Program-made: the position numbers and the translations under genes
The notes under the pieces: model-generated
What the model was told of the DNA's origin: nothing
Seen by the model: the letters and a program-made list of their open reading frames with translations, nothing else
Databases searched by the model: none
Assembly: GCF_036013935.1 (NCBI RefSeq)
Contig: NZ_CP107902.1
Coordinates: forward strand, 3,815,001 to 3,879,000
Length of the DNA: 64,000 nucleotides
Source: Streptomyces sp. NBC_00461
GTDB lineage: Bacteria; Actinomycetota; Actinomycetes; Streptomycetales; Streptomycetaceae
Direction: 5' to 3'
Part shown: positions 37,005 to 45,260 of the stretch, piece after piece
How the letters are laid out: each line of letters begins with the position of its first letter
Position numbering within the stretch: position 1 is the first letter of the stretch

Positions 37005-37852
37005 CCGCCCCCGAGCTGGAGGAACAGGAGGAGCTGGAGGAGGGCCTGGAGGAGGGCCTGGAGCCGGGCCTGGCGGAGGACACCGCCCCGCCGCCCCCGC
37101 CGGGTCCCCCGAGGCCGCGCCTGACCTGGCAGAAGCTGACGGTACTGCCCGCCGTGCTCGTCGCCGTCCTGCTCGCGACCTGGCTGTGGTTCCGGCAGGC
37201 CGACCTCGACCCGATCTCCGAGAACGCCCTCTCGAACGGACAGGTCTCCAAGGCCCTGTGGCAGCAGATCGAACTGACCGCGATCTCCACCTTCTTCGTA
37301 CTGATCATCGCGATCCCACTGGGCATCCTGCTCACCCGCAAGGCGTTCCGGAAAGGCACCCCGGTGGCGATGGCCCTCGCCAACATGGGCCAGGCGACCC
37401 CGGCGATCGGCCTCCTCGCGCTGCTGGTGATCTGGCTCGGCACGGGGATGAAGGCCGCCCTGATCGGCATCACGATCTACGCCGTCCTGCCGGTGCTGTC
37501 GAACACCATCGCCGGTCTGAAGGCCAACGACCCGACGCTGCTGGAGGCGGCCCGCGGGATCGGCATGTCCCCGCTGGGAGTGCTGTCCAGGGTCGAACTC
37601 CCGCTGGCCGTCCCGCTGATCCTCGCGGGCGTCCGCACGGCGCTGGTCCTGAACGTCGGCACGGCGACCCTGGCGACCTTCGGCGGGGGTGGCGGCCTCG
37701 GTGTGCTGATCCAGACCGGCATCACCACCCAGCGGATGCCGGTGCTGATGCTGGGCTCGATCCTCACCGTCGTACTGGCCCTGCTCGTCGACTGGCTGGC
37801 CTCCCTCGCCGAACTCCTGCTCAGACCGCGCGGGTTGGAGGCGGGGACATGA
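37001..37852 (+). CDS. Osmoprotectant/quaternary-amine ABC permease (second)
   Basis: This 283-aa permease is related to the first one but has an acidic Glu/Leu-rich N-terminal tail (residues 1-30) and a helix LTVLPAVLVAVLLATWLWF. The EAA loop is EAARGIGMSPLGVLSRVELPL. The GTG at 37001 overlaps the ATPase stop (GTGA). The two permeases should form a heterodimer. Confidence 0.94.
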   Translation: MTAPELEEQEELEEGLEEGLEPGLAEDTAPPPPPGPPRPRLTWQKLTVLPAVLVAVLLATWLWFRQADLDPISENALSNGQVSKALWQQIELTAISTFFVLIIAIPLGILLTRKAFRKGTPVAMALANMGQATPAIGLLALLVIWLGTGMKAALIGITIYAVLPVLSNTIAGLKANDPTLLEAARGIGMSPLGVLSRVELPLAVPLILAGVRTALVLNVGTATLATFGGGGGLGVLIQTGITTQRMPVLMLGSILTVVLALLVDWLASLAELLLRPRGLEAGT

Positions 37853-38808
37853 GACGGCGTCCGGGTCTGCTGCTGGCCTTCGTCCTGGTGGCCGGGTCCG
37901 GCTGCGGTCTGCAGAGCGGCTCCCCCATGGTCGACGACGTGCAGCCCGGCTCTGTCGGGAAGGGCGAGCCCCTCAAGGGCGCCCATCTGACCGTCACCTC
38001 GAAGGAGTTCACCGAGCAGCTCATCCTCGGCGCGATGATGGGCATCGCCTTCCAGGCGGCCGGTGCCGACGTCCTCGACCGCACCGGCATCCAGGGCTCG
38101 ATCGGCGCCCGCGAGGCGGTCAAGAGCGGCGACGCGGACGGCATGTACGAGTACACGGGCACCGCCTGGATCACCTACCTGGGCAACAGCAAGCCGATCC
38201 CCGACCCGGAGAAACAGTGGCGGGCGGTGCGCGACGCGGACCTCAAGAACGGCCTGACCTGGCTGCCGCCCTCGAAGCTCAACAACACCTACGCCCTCGC
38301 CATGAACCAGGCCAACTTCAGGAAGTACGGCACGAAGACGCTGTCCGACGTGGCCGCGCTGTCGAAGAAGGGCCCCGGCGCCGTGACCCTGTGCGTGGAG
38401 AGCGAGTTCGCCAACCGCGCGGACGGACTGCCGGGCGTGGAGAAGGCGTACGGGATGAGCGTGCCCGCGAAGAACGTCACCCAGATGGACACCGGGATCG
38501 TCTACACCCAGGTGAAGAAGGGGAGTTGCACCTACGGCGAGGTGTTCACCACCGACGGGCGCATCAGGTCGATGAACCTGGTGGCGATGAAGGACGACAA
38601 GAAGTTCTTCCCCAACTACAACGCGGCACCGGAGATCAACACCAAGGCCCTGAAGAAGTGGCCGGCGATCGCCGGGGTCCTCGCCCCGGTGACGAGGAAG
38701 CTCAACAACACGGTGGCACAGACGCTGAACGCGAAGGTCGACGTGGAGGGGGAGGATCCGCATCAGGTGGCGCTGGACTGGATGAAGCGGGAGGGGCTGG
38801 TCAAGTAG
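37849..38808 (+). CDS. Quaternary-amine ABC transporter substrate-binding lipoprotein
   Basis: This 319-aa protein has a signal peptide with lipobox VAGSGCG, so it is lipid-anchored outside. The OpuAC-type fold is shown by TVTSKEFTEQLILGAMM near residue 45, MYEYTGTAWITYL, and SEFANRADGLPGVEKAYGM. Aromatic residues Tyr and Trp in YEYTGTAW could cage a trimethylammonium group. ATG overlaps the permease stop (ATGA). Last gene of the operon. Confidence 0.94.
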   Translation: MRRRPGLLLAFVLVAGSGCGLQSGSPMVDDVQPGSVGKGEPLKGAHLTVTSKEFTEQLILGAMMGIAFQAAGADVLDRTGIQGSIGAREAVKSGDADGMYEYTGTAWITYLGNSKPIPDPEKQWRAVRDADLKNGLTWLPPSKLNNTYALAMNQANFRKYGTKTLSDVAALSKKGPGAVTLCVESEFANRADGLPGVEKAYGMSVPAKNVTQMDTGIVYTQVKKGSCTYGEVFTTDGRIRSMNLVAMKDDKKFFPNYNAAPEINTKALKKWPAIAGVLAPVTRKLNNTVAQTLNAKVDVEGEDPHQVALDWMKREGLVK

Positions 38809-38859
38809 GCCCGGGGGACGGGGGGACGAGGGGGGACGGGCCAAGACTTACAAAGAAAA

Positions 38860-38883
38860 CGTTGCAAAGGATTCTTTGCAACG
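38860..38883. promoter_or_regulatory. Perfect inverted repeat, likely operator
   Basis: CGTTGCAAAG (38860-38869), four bases, then CTTTGCAACG (38874-38883). It lies 15 bp before the ArsR-like gene, so it is probably its own operator. A second CAAAG occurs just upstream at 38851. Confidence 0.75.
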
Positions 38884-38897
38884 ATACCTTTGTACGC

Positions 38898-39488
38898 ATG
38901 CCCGAGCCAGCACGCCAAGACCGTCACGTCCGCCACCTCGACGCCCGTTCGCTGCGCGGACTGGCCCACCCCCTGCGTATGCAGCTGCTCGACTCCCTGC
39001 GCTTCAGCGGACCCGCCACGGCGTCCCAACTCGCCGAAAGGCTGGGCGAGTCGAGCGGGGCCACCAGCTACCACCTGCGCCAGCTCGCGGCACACGGCTT
39101 CGTGGAGGACGACCCGGAGCGGGGCAAGGGGCGGGAGCGGTGGTGGCGGGCCGCCGTCCAGGCGCTCGATTTCGACGAGAGCCTCCTCACCGATACCAGC
39201 CCTGCCGTACGAGGCGCCGCCGAGACGTACCTCCACGAGGTCGCCACCACGCAGGGCCGGGAGCTGTCGACCTGGCTCGGCACCCGCCAGGACTGGTCCG
39301 AGGAGTGGAACAGCCGGTGGGACATGAGCAGTTGGACGCTCCGCCTGACGCCCGACCTCACGCGCGAACTCGTCGAGAAGATGCACGCCCTCGTCGGCAG
39401 CTACCGCGACCTGCCCGCCACCGAGAACGACCCGCAGGCGGAGACGGTCCGTGTGCAGGCCCGCACCTTCCTCCTGCCCACGGATTGA
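38898..39488 (+). CDS. ArsR-like winged-helix transcriptional regulator
   Basis: This 196-aa protein has an HTH_20/ArsR-type domain: LRGLAHPLRMQLLDSLRFSG, ASQLAERLGESSGATSYHLR (recognition helix) and LAAHGFVEDDPERGKGRERWW (wing). The C-terminal 100 residues are acidic and helical with no metal site evident, so it is not a classical metal sensor. A strong palindrome sits directly upstream. It is followed by a small ORF 13 bp later. Confidence 0.9.
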   Translation: MPEPARQDRHVRHLDARSLRGLAHPLRMQLLDSLRFSGPATASQLAERLGESSGATSYHLRQLAAHGFVEDDPERGKGRERWWRAAVQALDFDESLLTDTSPAVRGAAETYLHEVATTQGRELSTWLGTRQDWSEEWNSRWDMSSWTLRLTPDLTRELVEKMHALVGSYRDLPATENDPQAETVRVQARTFLLPTD

Positions 39489-39501
39489 GAGGCTCCCTCC
39501 G

Positions 39502-39684
39502 ATGCACCCCGAGACCCACCTCGCCCTGCACCACACCCGCGCCGCGGAACTCCGCGCCGAAGCCGCCGGGCACCGCCTCGCCGCCGTCGCCAAGCGCCCC
39601 CGCGACCTGCGCACCCGCCTCGGCTGGACGCTGGTGGAGGTCGGTCTGCGGCTCGCCGCCGCTCCCAGGCCGGCGATCGCCTAA
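39502..39684 (+). CDS. Small conserved Streptomyces protein, function unknown
   Basis: This 60-aa basic Ala/Arg/Leu-rich protein reads LALHHTRAAELRAEAAGHRL then RTRLGWTLVEVGLRLAAAP, a two-helix pattern common in small Streptomyces proteins beside transcription regulators. A GGCTCC stretch precedes the ATG at 39502. It overlaps the converging protease gene by 4 bp. Function unknown. Confidence 0.65.
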   Translation: MHPETHLALHHTRAAELRAEAAGHRLAAVAKRPRDLRTRLGWTLVEVGLRLAAAPRPAIA

Positions 39685-40472
39685 CAGCTCGGTACGGAAC
39701 TCTTCCCCGACTCCAGCGCCACCAGCGAGTTCACCGCACCCTTCAGCGTGGTCACCGGAATCAGCCGCAGCCCCTTCGGCAGCTCGGACTTGGCGTCGGA
39801 GCACTCGGCCTTCGGCACCAGGAAGACGGTGGCGCCGTCCCGGCGCGCGGCTTGCGTCTTCAGCGCCACGCCGCCCACAGCACCCACCGTGCCGTCGTCG
39901 TCGATCGTGCCCGTACCGGCGATGGTGCGGCCGCCGGTGAGGTCCCCGCCGCTGCCGTTGCCGTCCAGCTTGTCGATGATGCCGAGGGTGAACAGCAGGC
40001 CGGCGCTGGGGCCGCCGACGTCGGCGAGCTTCAGTGTGACCTTGACCTTCTTGTCGCTGAGGTGCAGGTAGTCCAGCGCGGCCTGGGCCGCCGCGTCCTG
40101 CGACTCCTTCATCTGCGCGCTGTTGTGCTGCTCGATCTCCTTGGTGGACTCACCGCTCGGATAGACCGAGTCGCGCGGCATCACGGCCCGGTCGGTGGCG
40201 AACCAGGCACTGAGTACGTCGCCCAGTGCCACATGCGTGTCCGGGTTCGTCGCCTCGATCGTCGTCATCCGCAGCTGACCGCTCGTCTGCCGGGTCTTCG
40301 CCCCCGAGATCGTGATCACGGCGGTGCCCTGGTTGTCCCCGAGCACGTTCGCCGTCATCCCGGGCTGCGCCAGCGAGAACGGCAGCGGCGCGAAGGCCGC
40401 GGTGGCGACCAGCGCCACGACGGGCAGGGCGCATACGGCGAGGGCCTGGGGGCGTGTGAGACGAGAGAGCAC
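39681..40472 (-). CDS. YlbL-like secreted/membrane serine protease (Lon catalytic domain)
   Basis: This 263-aa protein has an N-terminal signal anchor (residues 8-28) and a C-terminal S16 Lon-type protease domain with catalytic Ser156 in DVGGPSAG and Lys205 in GGVALKTQAA. The domain faces outside. Many relatives carry a PDZ domain between the anchor and protease; here the spacing (about 110 residues) leaves no full PDZ, although the MTTIEATNP segment is conserved. Substrate unknown. Confidence 0.88.
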   Translation of the reverse strand: MLSRLTRPQALAVCALPVVALVATAAFAPLPFSLAQPGMTANVLGDNQGTAVITISGAKTRQTSGQLRMTTIEATNPDTHVALGDVLSAWFATDRAVMPRDSVYPSGESTKEIEQHNSAQMKESQDAAAQAALDYLHLSDKKVKVTLKLADVGGPSAGLLFTLGIIDKLDGNGSGGDLTGGRTIAGTGTIDDDGTVGAVGGVALKTQAARRDGATVFLVPKAECSDAKSELPKGLRLIPVTTLKGAVNSLVALESGKSSVPSC

Positions 40473-40514
40473 GGGATCAATCTAACGTGGCGGTGACTTC
40501 CGGCCAGGTGCCGG

Positions 40515-41624
40515 TCAGCTCACAGTCAAGTCTCGCCGCTCCCTGGTGAACCGCCGCAGCGCGTCCGGCAGCGGTTCGATGCCGATTCCCGGGGTGGTCG
40601 GGACGGGCAGGTGGCCGTCCCGCAGGACGAAGGGCTCGGTGATGTCCTCGGCGAAGTAGCGCGAGGAGGCCGAGGTGTCTCCGGGGAGGGTGAAGCCGGG
40701 GAGGGCGGCCAGGGCGAGGTTGGGGGCGCGGCCGATTCCGGTCTCCAGCATGCCGCCGCACCACACCGGCACCCCGTGCGCGTGCGCCACGTCGTGGATG
40801 CGGCGGGCCTCCAGGTAGCCGCCCACGCGCGCGGGCTTCACATTGACGACCCGGCACGCCTCCATCGCGATGGCGGAGGCGGTGTCCCGAGCGCTGTGGA
40901 GGGATTCGTCGAGGCAGACGGGGGTGGCGATGCGCTTCTGGAGCCGTGCGTGCGCGTGCAGGTTGTTCTCCTCCAGCGGCTCCTCGATCAGCAGCAGCCC
41001 GAAGTCGTCGAGGCGGCGCAGGTGCTCGGCGTCCGCGAGGCTGTACGCCGTGTTGGCGTCGACCTGGAGGGGCAGGGCGTCCCCGAAGCTTTCGCGTACC
41101 GCCCGTACGGGCTCGATGTCCCAGCCCGGCTCGATCTTCAGCTTGATGCGGACGTAGCCCTCGGCGAGATAGCGCTCGACGTCGTCCAGGAGAGCGGGCA
41201 CCGAGCCCTTGATGCCGACCGACACGCCTGCGGGGACCCGGTCGCGCACCGCCCCCAGGTAGGTGGCGAGGGACATGCCGTACGAACGCAGCTCCGCGTC
41301 CAGGACGGCCGTCTCCAGGGCCGCCTTCGCCAGTTCGTGGCCCTTGATCCTCGCCACGGCGGGGGCCACCGCGGCGGCGGTCGGCTCGGGGAGGGCGGCC
41401 ACGCGTGGCAGCAGGAAGTCGCGCAGTACCAGTTCCGCGCCGGCCACGAACTCGGAGCAGTACAGCGGTTCGGGGTCGGCGGCGAACTCCGACCAGCCCT
41501 CGGCCTCGTCCGTGACGACGTGCAGGAGAAAGGTGTCCTTCGTCGTCATCGTGCCGAAGGAGGTGCGGAAGGGGGTGACCAGGGGGATCGCGACATGGAC
41601 GATCTCGGCGCGTTCGAGCTTCAC
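40515..41624 (-). CDS. Enolase-superfamily N-acylamino-acid racemase / o-succinylbenzoate synthase
   Basis: This 369-aa protein has the muconate-lactonising subgroup signatures: catalytic Lys pair in VRIKLKIEPGW, metal ligands in LQVDANTAYS, LIEEPL and CLDESL, and the second Lys in VNVKPARVGG. MenC and N-acylamino-acid racemase cannot be separated on motifs alone. The gene is coupled (GTGA overlap) to a GNAT acyltransferase, as for NAAAR operons, and no men genes are nearby, so racemase is favoured. GTG at 41624 follows GGAGG. Confidence 0.92.
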   Translation of the reverse strand: MKLERAEIVHVAIPLVTPFRTSFGTMTTKDTFLLHVVTDEAEGWSEFAADPEPLYCSEFVAGAELVLRDFLLPRVAALPEPTAAAVAPAVARIKGHELAKAALETAVLDAELRSYGMSLATYLGAVRDRVPAGVSVGIKGSVPALLDDVERYLAEGYVRIKLKIEPGWDIEPVRAVRESFGDALPLQVDANTAYSLADAEHLRRLDDFGLLLIEEPLEENNLHAHARLQKRIATPVCLDESLHSARDTASAIAMEACRVVNVKPARVGGYLEARRIHDVAHAHGVPVWCGGMLETGIGRAPNLALAALPGFTLPGDTSASSRYFAEDITEPFVLRDGHLPVPTTPGIGIEPLPDALRRFTRERRDLTVS

Positions 41625-42397
41625 AGGGCTGCCTCCGGTGTGCGGGCGAGGGTGTACCAGCCGTCCCGCGTCATCCCGGTGGCCGTGAACCCCTGCGCGA
41701 AGGCCTCCGTGAACACCTCGCGGACGGCGTACCGCCAGCGCAGGGCGAGGGCGGGATCGGCGGCGCGCAGCCCCACGACGTCCTCCGGCACCCGGCACCA
41801 GACGTGCCGGTCGGCGAGATCGCGGCGGGCCAGGACATCGCCGTCGGGCCCCTTGTGCGTGGCGGGCGCGGCCTCGCGGTCGCCGGTCTCGTACGAGGGT
41901 GCCGGCGCCGTCAGGTCCCAGGTCGCCGTCAGCCGGTCACTCTCGTCGCCGCCGTTCACGCCGTCCGCCATGGGGCCGTAGAAGTCGACGAGGTACTCGG
42001 TGCCGGCGGCGCCCAGTTTGGCCAGGTTGAAGCGGGCGTTGCGACCGACCAGCGGGTCGAAGGTCCAGCGCATGATGCGGGCGCCACGCTCCACGGCCCA
42101 GGCCCGCTGCACCTGCTTCACGGCGTACCCGAGGCCCCGGTCGGCGGCGGCGACCAGGGAGTACGTGTCCTGCCCCGGCCCGCACACGGCGACCGCCGCT
42201 CCCGCGAGGCGCGTCCCGTCGTACGCGGCGTGCACGGCGCCGCCCGCGTGGACCAGGCTGTGCAGCACCTCGGCCGGGTAGGGCGGGGCGGCGCGGGGGG
42301 TCTGCCAGACGTGGCTGAAGTAGTCGGCGACAGCCGCGAGGCCGGCGACATCTTCCACGGTGCGGATGCTCACTCCGGGCGGGCGGTCGAGAGTCAT
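41621..42397 (-). CDS. GNAT-like acyltransferase partner of the racemase (COG3375 type)
   Basis: This 258-aa protein has the large GNAT layout of COG3375: VSIRTVEDVAGLAAVADYFSHVW at the start, GYAVKQVQRAWAVERGARIMRWTFDPL holding the acyl-CoA loop (the region between strands 4 and 5), and NLAKLGAAGTEYLVDFYG. Proteins of this group occur beside N-acylamino-acid racemase and may acylate or deacylate amino acids. The start ATG is 42397. It overlaps the racemase by 4 bp. Confidence 0.88.
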   Translation of the reverse strand: MTLDRPPGVSIRTVEDVAGLAAVADYFSHVWQTPRAAPPYPAEVLHSLVHAGGAVHAAYDGTRLAGAAVAVCGPGQDTYSLVAAADRGLGYAVKQVQRAWAVERGARIMRWTFDPLVGRNARFNLAKLGAAGTEYLVDFYGPMADGVNGGDESDRLTATWDLTAPAPSYETGDREAAPATHKGPDGDVLARRDLADRHVWCRVPEDVVGLRAADPALALRWRYAVREVFTEAFAQGFTATGMTRDGWYTLARTPEAAL

Positions 42398-42570
42398 GGG
42401 TGGAGTCTCGTCGGCGGACGGGTGCCCCCACATTGTGCGAGCGGACAAGACCCGCGTACGTTCGTTTCGGAATCGGCCAATAGGCCAATAGGCCGCCCGG
42501 CTTTCTCCCTTTCTTCCGTTCCTCATCTTCTTCCGTCCCGCATCTTCTTCCGTCCCGTATCGAGGAGCCC

Positions 42571-44109
42571 ATGGACGTCTGCACCCTCGGCGACCTCCTG
42601 GACGTCGTCGGCGGCCCCTCGCTGCACCTGCGCCTGCACACCGCGCCCGCCGGGCTCGCCGCGCCGGTGACCGAGGTGTTGCTCTACGACGCCCAGGCCT
42701 CGCTGCCGCACGCGCCGGGCGCGCTGCTGCTGGCCGTCGGGGTGCGGGCGGCGGACACCGGACCGCTGGTCCGGCTGGCCGCGGAGGCCGCGATGACCGG
42801 GGTCGTGGTGCGCGGCCCGGACGGGCCGGTCGGCGAGGCCGAGGCGCGAGGCGTGGCGCTGCTGTCGGTCGACGAGGAGGCGGCCTGGCATCACGTGCAC
42901 CTGCTGCTGTCCTCGGCCATCGGTGCCCGGCCCGCGCCGTCGGCCGGGGGCCTCGGCGACCTGTTCGCGCTCGCGGACGCCGTCGCGGCGGCGACCGGTG
43001 GGGCGACGGCCGTGGAGGACCCGCGCCAGCGGATCCTCGCCTACTCCACCGTCCCCGGCCAGCCGGTCGACGAGGACCGGCGGCAGGGCATCCTCGGCCT
43101 CCAGGTGCCGGTCAGTCCGGCCAACACCGAGCAGTACCGGCTGCTGTTCGCGGCGCCGGGGCCCGTACGGCTGCCCGCGCTGCGCGAGGGCGACCTGCCG
43201 CGCCTGGCCCTCGCCGTGCGGGCCGGCGGCGAGACGCTCGGCTCGGTCTGGGTGGTCGACGGCGGGGCGCTCGCGCCGGACGCCGAGGAGACCCTCGTGC
43301 AGGGCGCGTCCACGGCGGCGCTGCTCCTGCTGCGGGCCCGCGCGGCGCAGGAGCTGGCCCGCCACCAGAACAGCGATCTGCTGCGCCGTCTGCTCGACGG
43401 CACCGCCGACGCCGCGACGGCCGCTCAGCGCCTGGGCCTTGAGGGGCCGGTGCGGGTGGCCGCGTTCGTGCTCGACGCGGCGAGCCTGCCCGACGCCGAG
43501 CAGACCGGTCTGCGCCTGCTGGACGTCGTACGGCTGCAGTGCGAGGCGCGTTACGGGCGACCTGCGTGTGTGCTGCTCGACGGGGTGGTGTACGCGGTCC
43601 TGCCGGCGCCCGGGGCGCGCCACAAGCGGCTGGCCGAGGACATCGTGGCGCGGGCGGGGCAGGCGTTGCGGGTGCCGGTGCGGGCCGCGCTGGGCGAGGT
43701 GGTGGCGGGGCCGGCGGAGGTCGTGGGGTCGCGGGAGGACGCTGAGTTGGTGCTGCGGGTGCTCGGGCCGGAGCTGCCGGTGGCGACGGTGGACGAGGTG
43801 CGGCCACGGGTGACGCTGCTGCGGCTCGCGGAAGTGCTGGGTGAGCGGCGGGAGTTGAGCGCGGGGGCGTGGCGGCGGGTGCTGGCGTACGACGAGGCGC
43901 ACGGCACCGACTACGCGCGCACCCTGGTCAGTTGGTTCGACGCGGGCTGCGACATGGGCGGTGCGGCAAAGCTCCTCGCCGTGCACGCGAACACCTGCCG
44001 CTACCGCCTGAAGCAGGTGCAACAGCACACCGGAATCAACCTGGCCGACCCCGACGAACGCCTGATGCTGTGGCTACAACTGAAAACCCTGGCCAACCGC
44101 ACCCCATAG
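42571..44109 (+). CDS. PucR-family transcriptional regulator
   Basis: This 512-aa regulator has an N-terminal PucR-type sensory domain (residues 1-120, LGDLLDVVGGPSLHLRLHTAP), a central GAF-like portion and the C-terminal HTH_30 (TLVSWFDAGCDMGGAAKLLA, VHANTCRYRLKQVQQ). It diverges from the racemase/GNAT operon, which it probably controls; PucR types often regulate purine or amino-acid catabolism. The stop codon falls inside the first unit of a triplicated repeat. Confidence 0.92.
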   Translation: MDVCTLGDLLDVVGGPSLHLRLHTAPAGLAAPVTEVLLYDAQASLPHAPGALLLAVGVRAADTGPLVRLAAEAAMTGVVVRGPDGPVGEAEARGVALLSVDEEAAWHHVHLLLSSAIGARPAPSAGGLGDLFALADAVAAATGGATAVEDPRQRILAYSTVPGQPVDEDRRQGILGLQVPVSPANTEQYRLLFAAPGPVRLPALREGDLPRLALAVRAGGETLGSVWVVDGGALAPDAEETLVQGASTAALLLLRARAAQELARHQNSDLLRRLLDGTADAATAAQRLGLEGPVRVAAFVLDAASLPDAEQTGLRLLDVVRLQCEARYGRPACVLLDGVVYAVLPAPGARHKRLAEDIVARAGQALRVPVRAALGEVVAGPAEVVGSREDAELVLRVLGPELPVATVDEVRPRVTLLRLAEVLGERRELSAGAWRRVLAYDEAHGTDYARTLVSWFDAGCDMGGAAKLLAVHANTCRYRLKQVQQHTGINLADPDERLMLWLQLKTLANRTP

Positions 44110-44190
44110 GAGCGCGGGGAACCGCACCCCATAGGAGCGCGGGGAACTGCGCTGCGCCCCATAGGGGCGCGGGGAACTGCGCGACCAGCC
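44102..44190. repeat. Triplicated Streptomyces intergenic repeat
   Basis: Units begin at 44102, 44127 and 44157 with CCCCATAGGAGCGCGGGGAA or the GGGGCG variant; the last continues as CTGCGCGACCAGCC. The family is common between Streptomyces genes. The first unit supplies the last sense codon and stop of the PucR gene. Confidence 0.85.
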
Positions 44191-44267
44191 ACAGCCGACC
44201 CGCAGCCGCCCAACCCCCCAGCCACACACCCGCACCGTACGCCCCGTCCCCCCAACCCAGCGGAGCG

Positions 44268-44909
44268 CTACCGCAGGGCCTCGGCCACCTCCCGTGCCGC
44301 GTCGACCACGCGCGGACCCACCCGCTCGGGCACCGCGTCGGCCAGCATCACGACTCCGACGCTGCCTTCGACGCCCGTGACCCCGAGAAGCGGCGCCGCG
44401 GCTCCACTCGCCCCGGCCTCCAGCTCCCCGTGGGTCAAGGTGTATCCGGGCTCCGCAACCGGCCTCGCCCGTGCGGCGAGGATCGCCCTGCCCGCGGCAC
44501 CCCGGTCCAGCGGGTGCCGGAACCCGGCCCGGTACGCCACGTGATAGTCCGTCCAGGTCGGCTCGACGACGGCCACGGCCAACGCGTCCGCCCCGTCCAC
44601 GAGGGTGAGATGCGCGGTCGCGCCTATGTCCTCGGCCAGCGACCGGAGCGCCGGCAACGCGGCCTCCCGCACCAGCGGATGCACCTGGCGGCCCAGTCGC
44701 AGCACTCCGAGCCCGACCCGGGCACGGCCGCCCAAGTCCCGGCGCACGAGCGCATGTTGTTCGAGTGTGGCGAGCAACCGGTACACCACGGTCCGGTTCA
44801 CGCCCAGTCGGTTGGAAAGCTCGGTGACGGTCAGCCCGTGGTCCGTATCGGCCAGCAGCTTGAGGACTCGCAGTCCCCGGTCGAGCGTCTGAGAGGTCTC
44901 CGCGGTCAC
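44268..44909 (-). CDS. IclR-family transcriptional regulator
   Basis: This 213-aa regulator has an N-terminal winged helix (TLDRGLRVLKLLADTDHGLT, ELSNRLGVNRTVVYRLLATLE) and a C-terminal effector domain (DYHVAYRAGFRHPLDRGAAG). The GTG at 44909 follows GGAGGAG by 8 nt; the long upstream frame is not coding-like. It is slightly short for the family. The target is unknown; no catabolic operon is directly divergent. Confidence 0.9.
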   Translation of the reverse strand: MTAETSQTLDRGLRVLKLLADTDHGLTVTELSNRLGVNRTVVYRLLATLEQHALVRRDLGGRARVGLGVLRLGRQVHPLVREAALPALRSLAEDIGATAHLTLVDGADALAVAVVEPTWTDYHVAYRAGFRHPLDRGAAGRAILAARARPVAEPGYTLTHGELEAGASGAAAPLLGVTGVEGSVGVVMLADAVPERVGPRVVDAAREVAEALR

Positions 44910-45226
44910 GACGCCCACTCCTCCAAGTGGTGAGGTCGGCGACCTCCGCGCGACAGTGCGACACCGAGTCCCGTCGGTGACGCGCAACAGAGGCCGCCGA
45001 TCGGCCGGCGGCCCGGCCTGTACCGAGCCGCGTCGCTTCACGGCTGCGCTCCGCGGCGGCGCTGCCACGGGGCGTGTGCGTAGCGGGACAGTAGCGAAGC
45101 GGGTTCGCTCAGCGGAAGGCTCCGTCCAGAATCCGGGCACCTGGAGGGAGGGACTACCTCCGTTTGTCCTGATTCGCACGGCGCGCGGCGCGGCCCGTGC
45201 ACCACACCCGCACCCGGCGCACACGC
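44910..45226. other. Gene-free region between IclR gene and helicase terminator
   Basis: About 320 bp upstream of the IclR gene. It contains scattered G/C palindromic bits (GCTCCGCGGCGGCGCTGCC) and CGGAAGGCTCCGTCCAGAAT, an imperfect dyad that could be an IclR operator. No ORF of coding quality and no known RNA are apparent. Confidence 0.45.
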
Positions 45227-45251
45227 CCGGCGTCCGCCTGGCGGACGCCGG
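45227..45251 (-). terminator. Terminator of the helicase gene
   Basis: CCGGCGTCCGCC and GGCGGACGCCGG form a perfect 12-bp inverted repeat 10 bp beyond the helicase stop, with no T-run. Confidence 0.7.
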
Positions 45252-45260
45252 TACCGGGCG

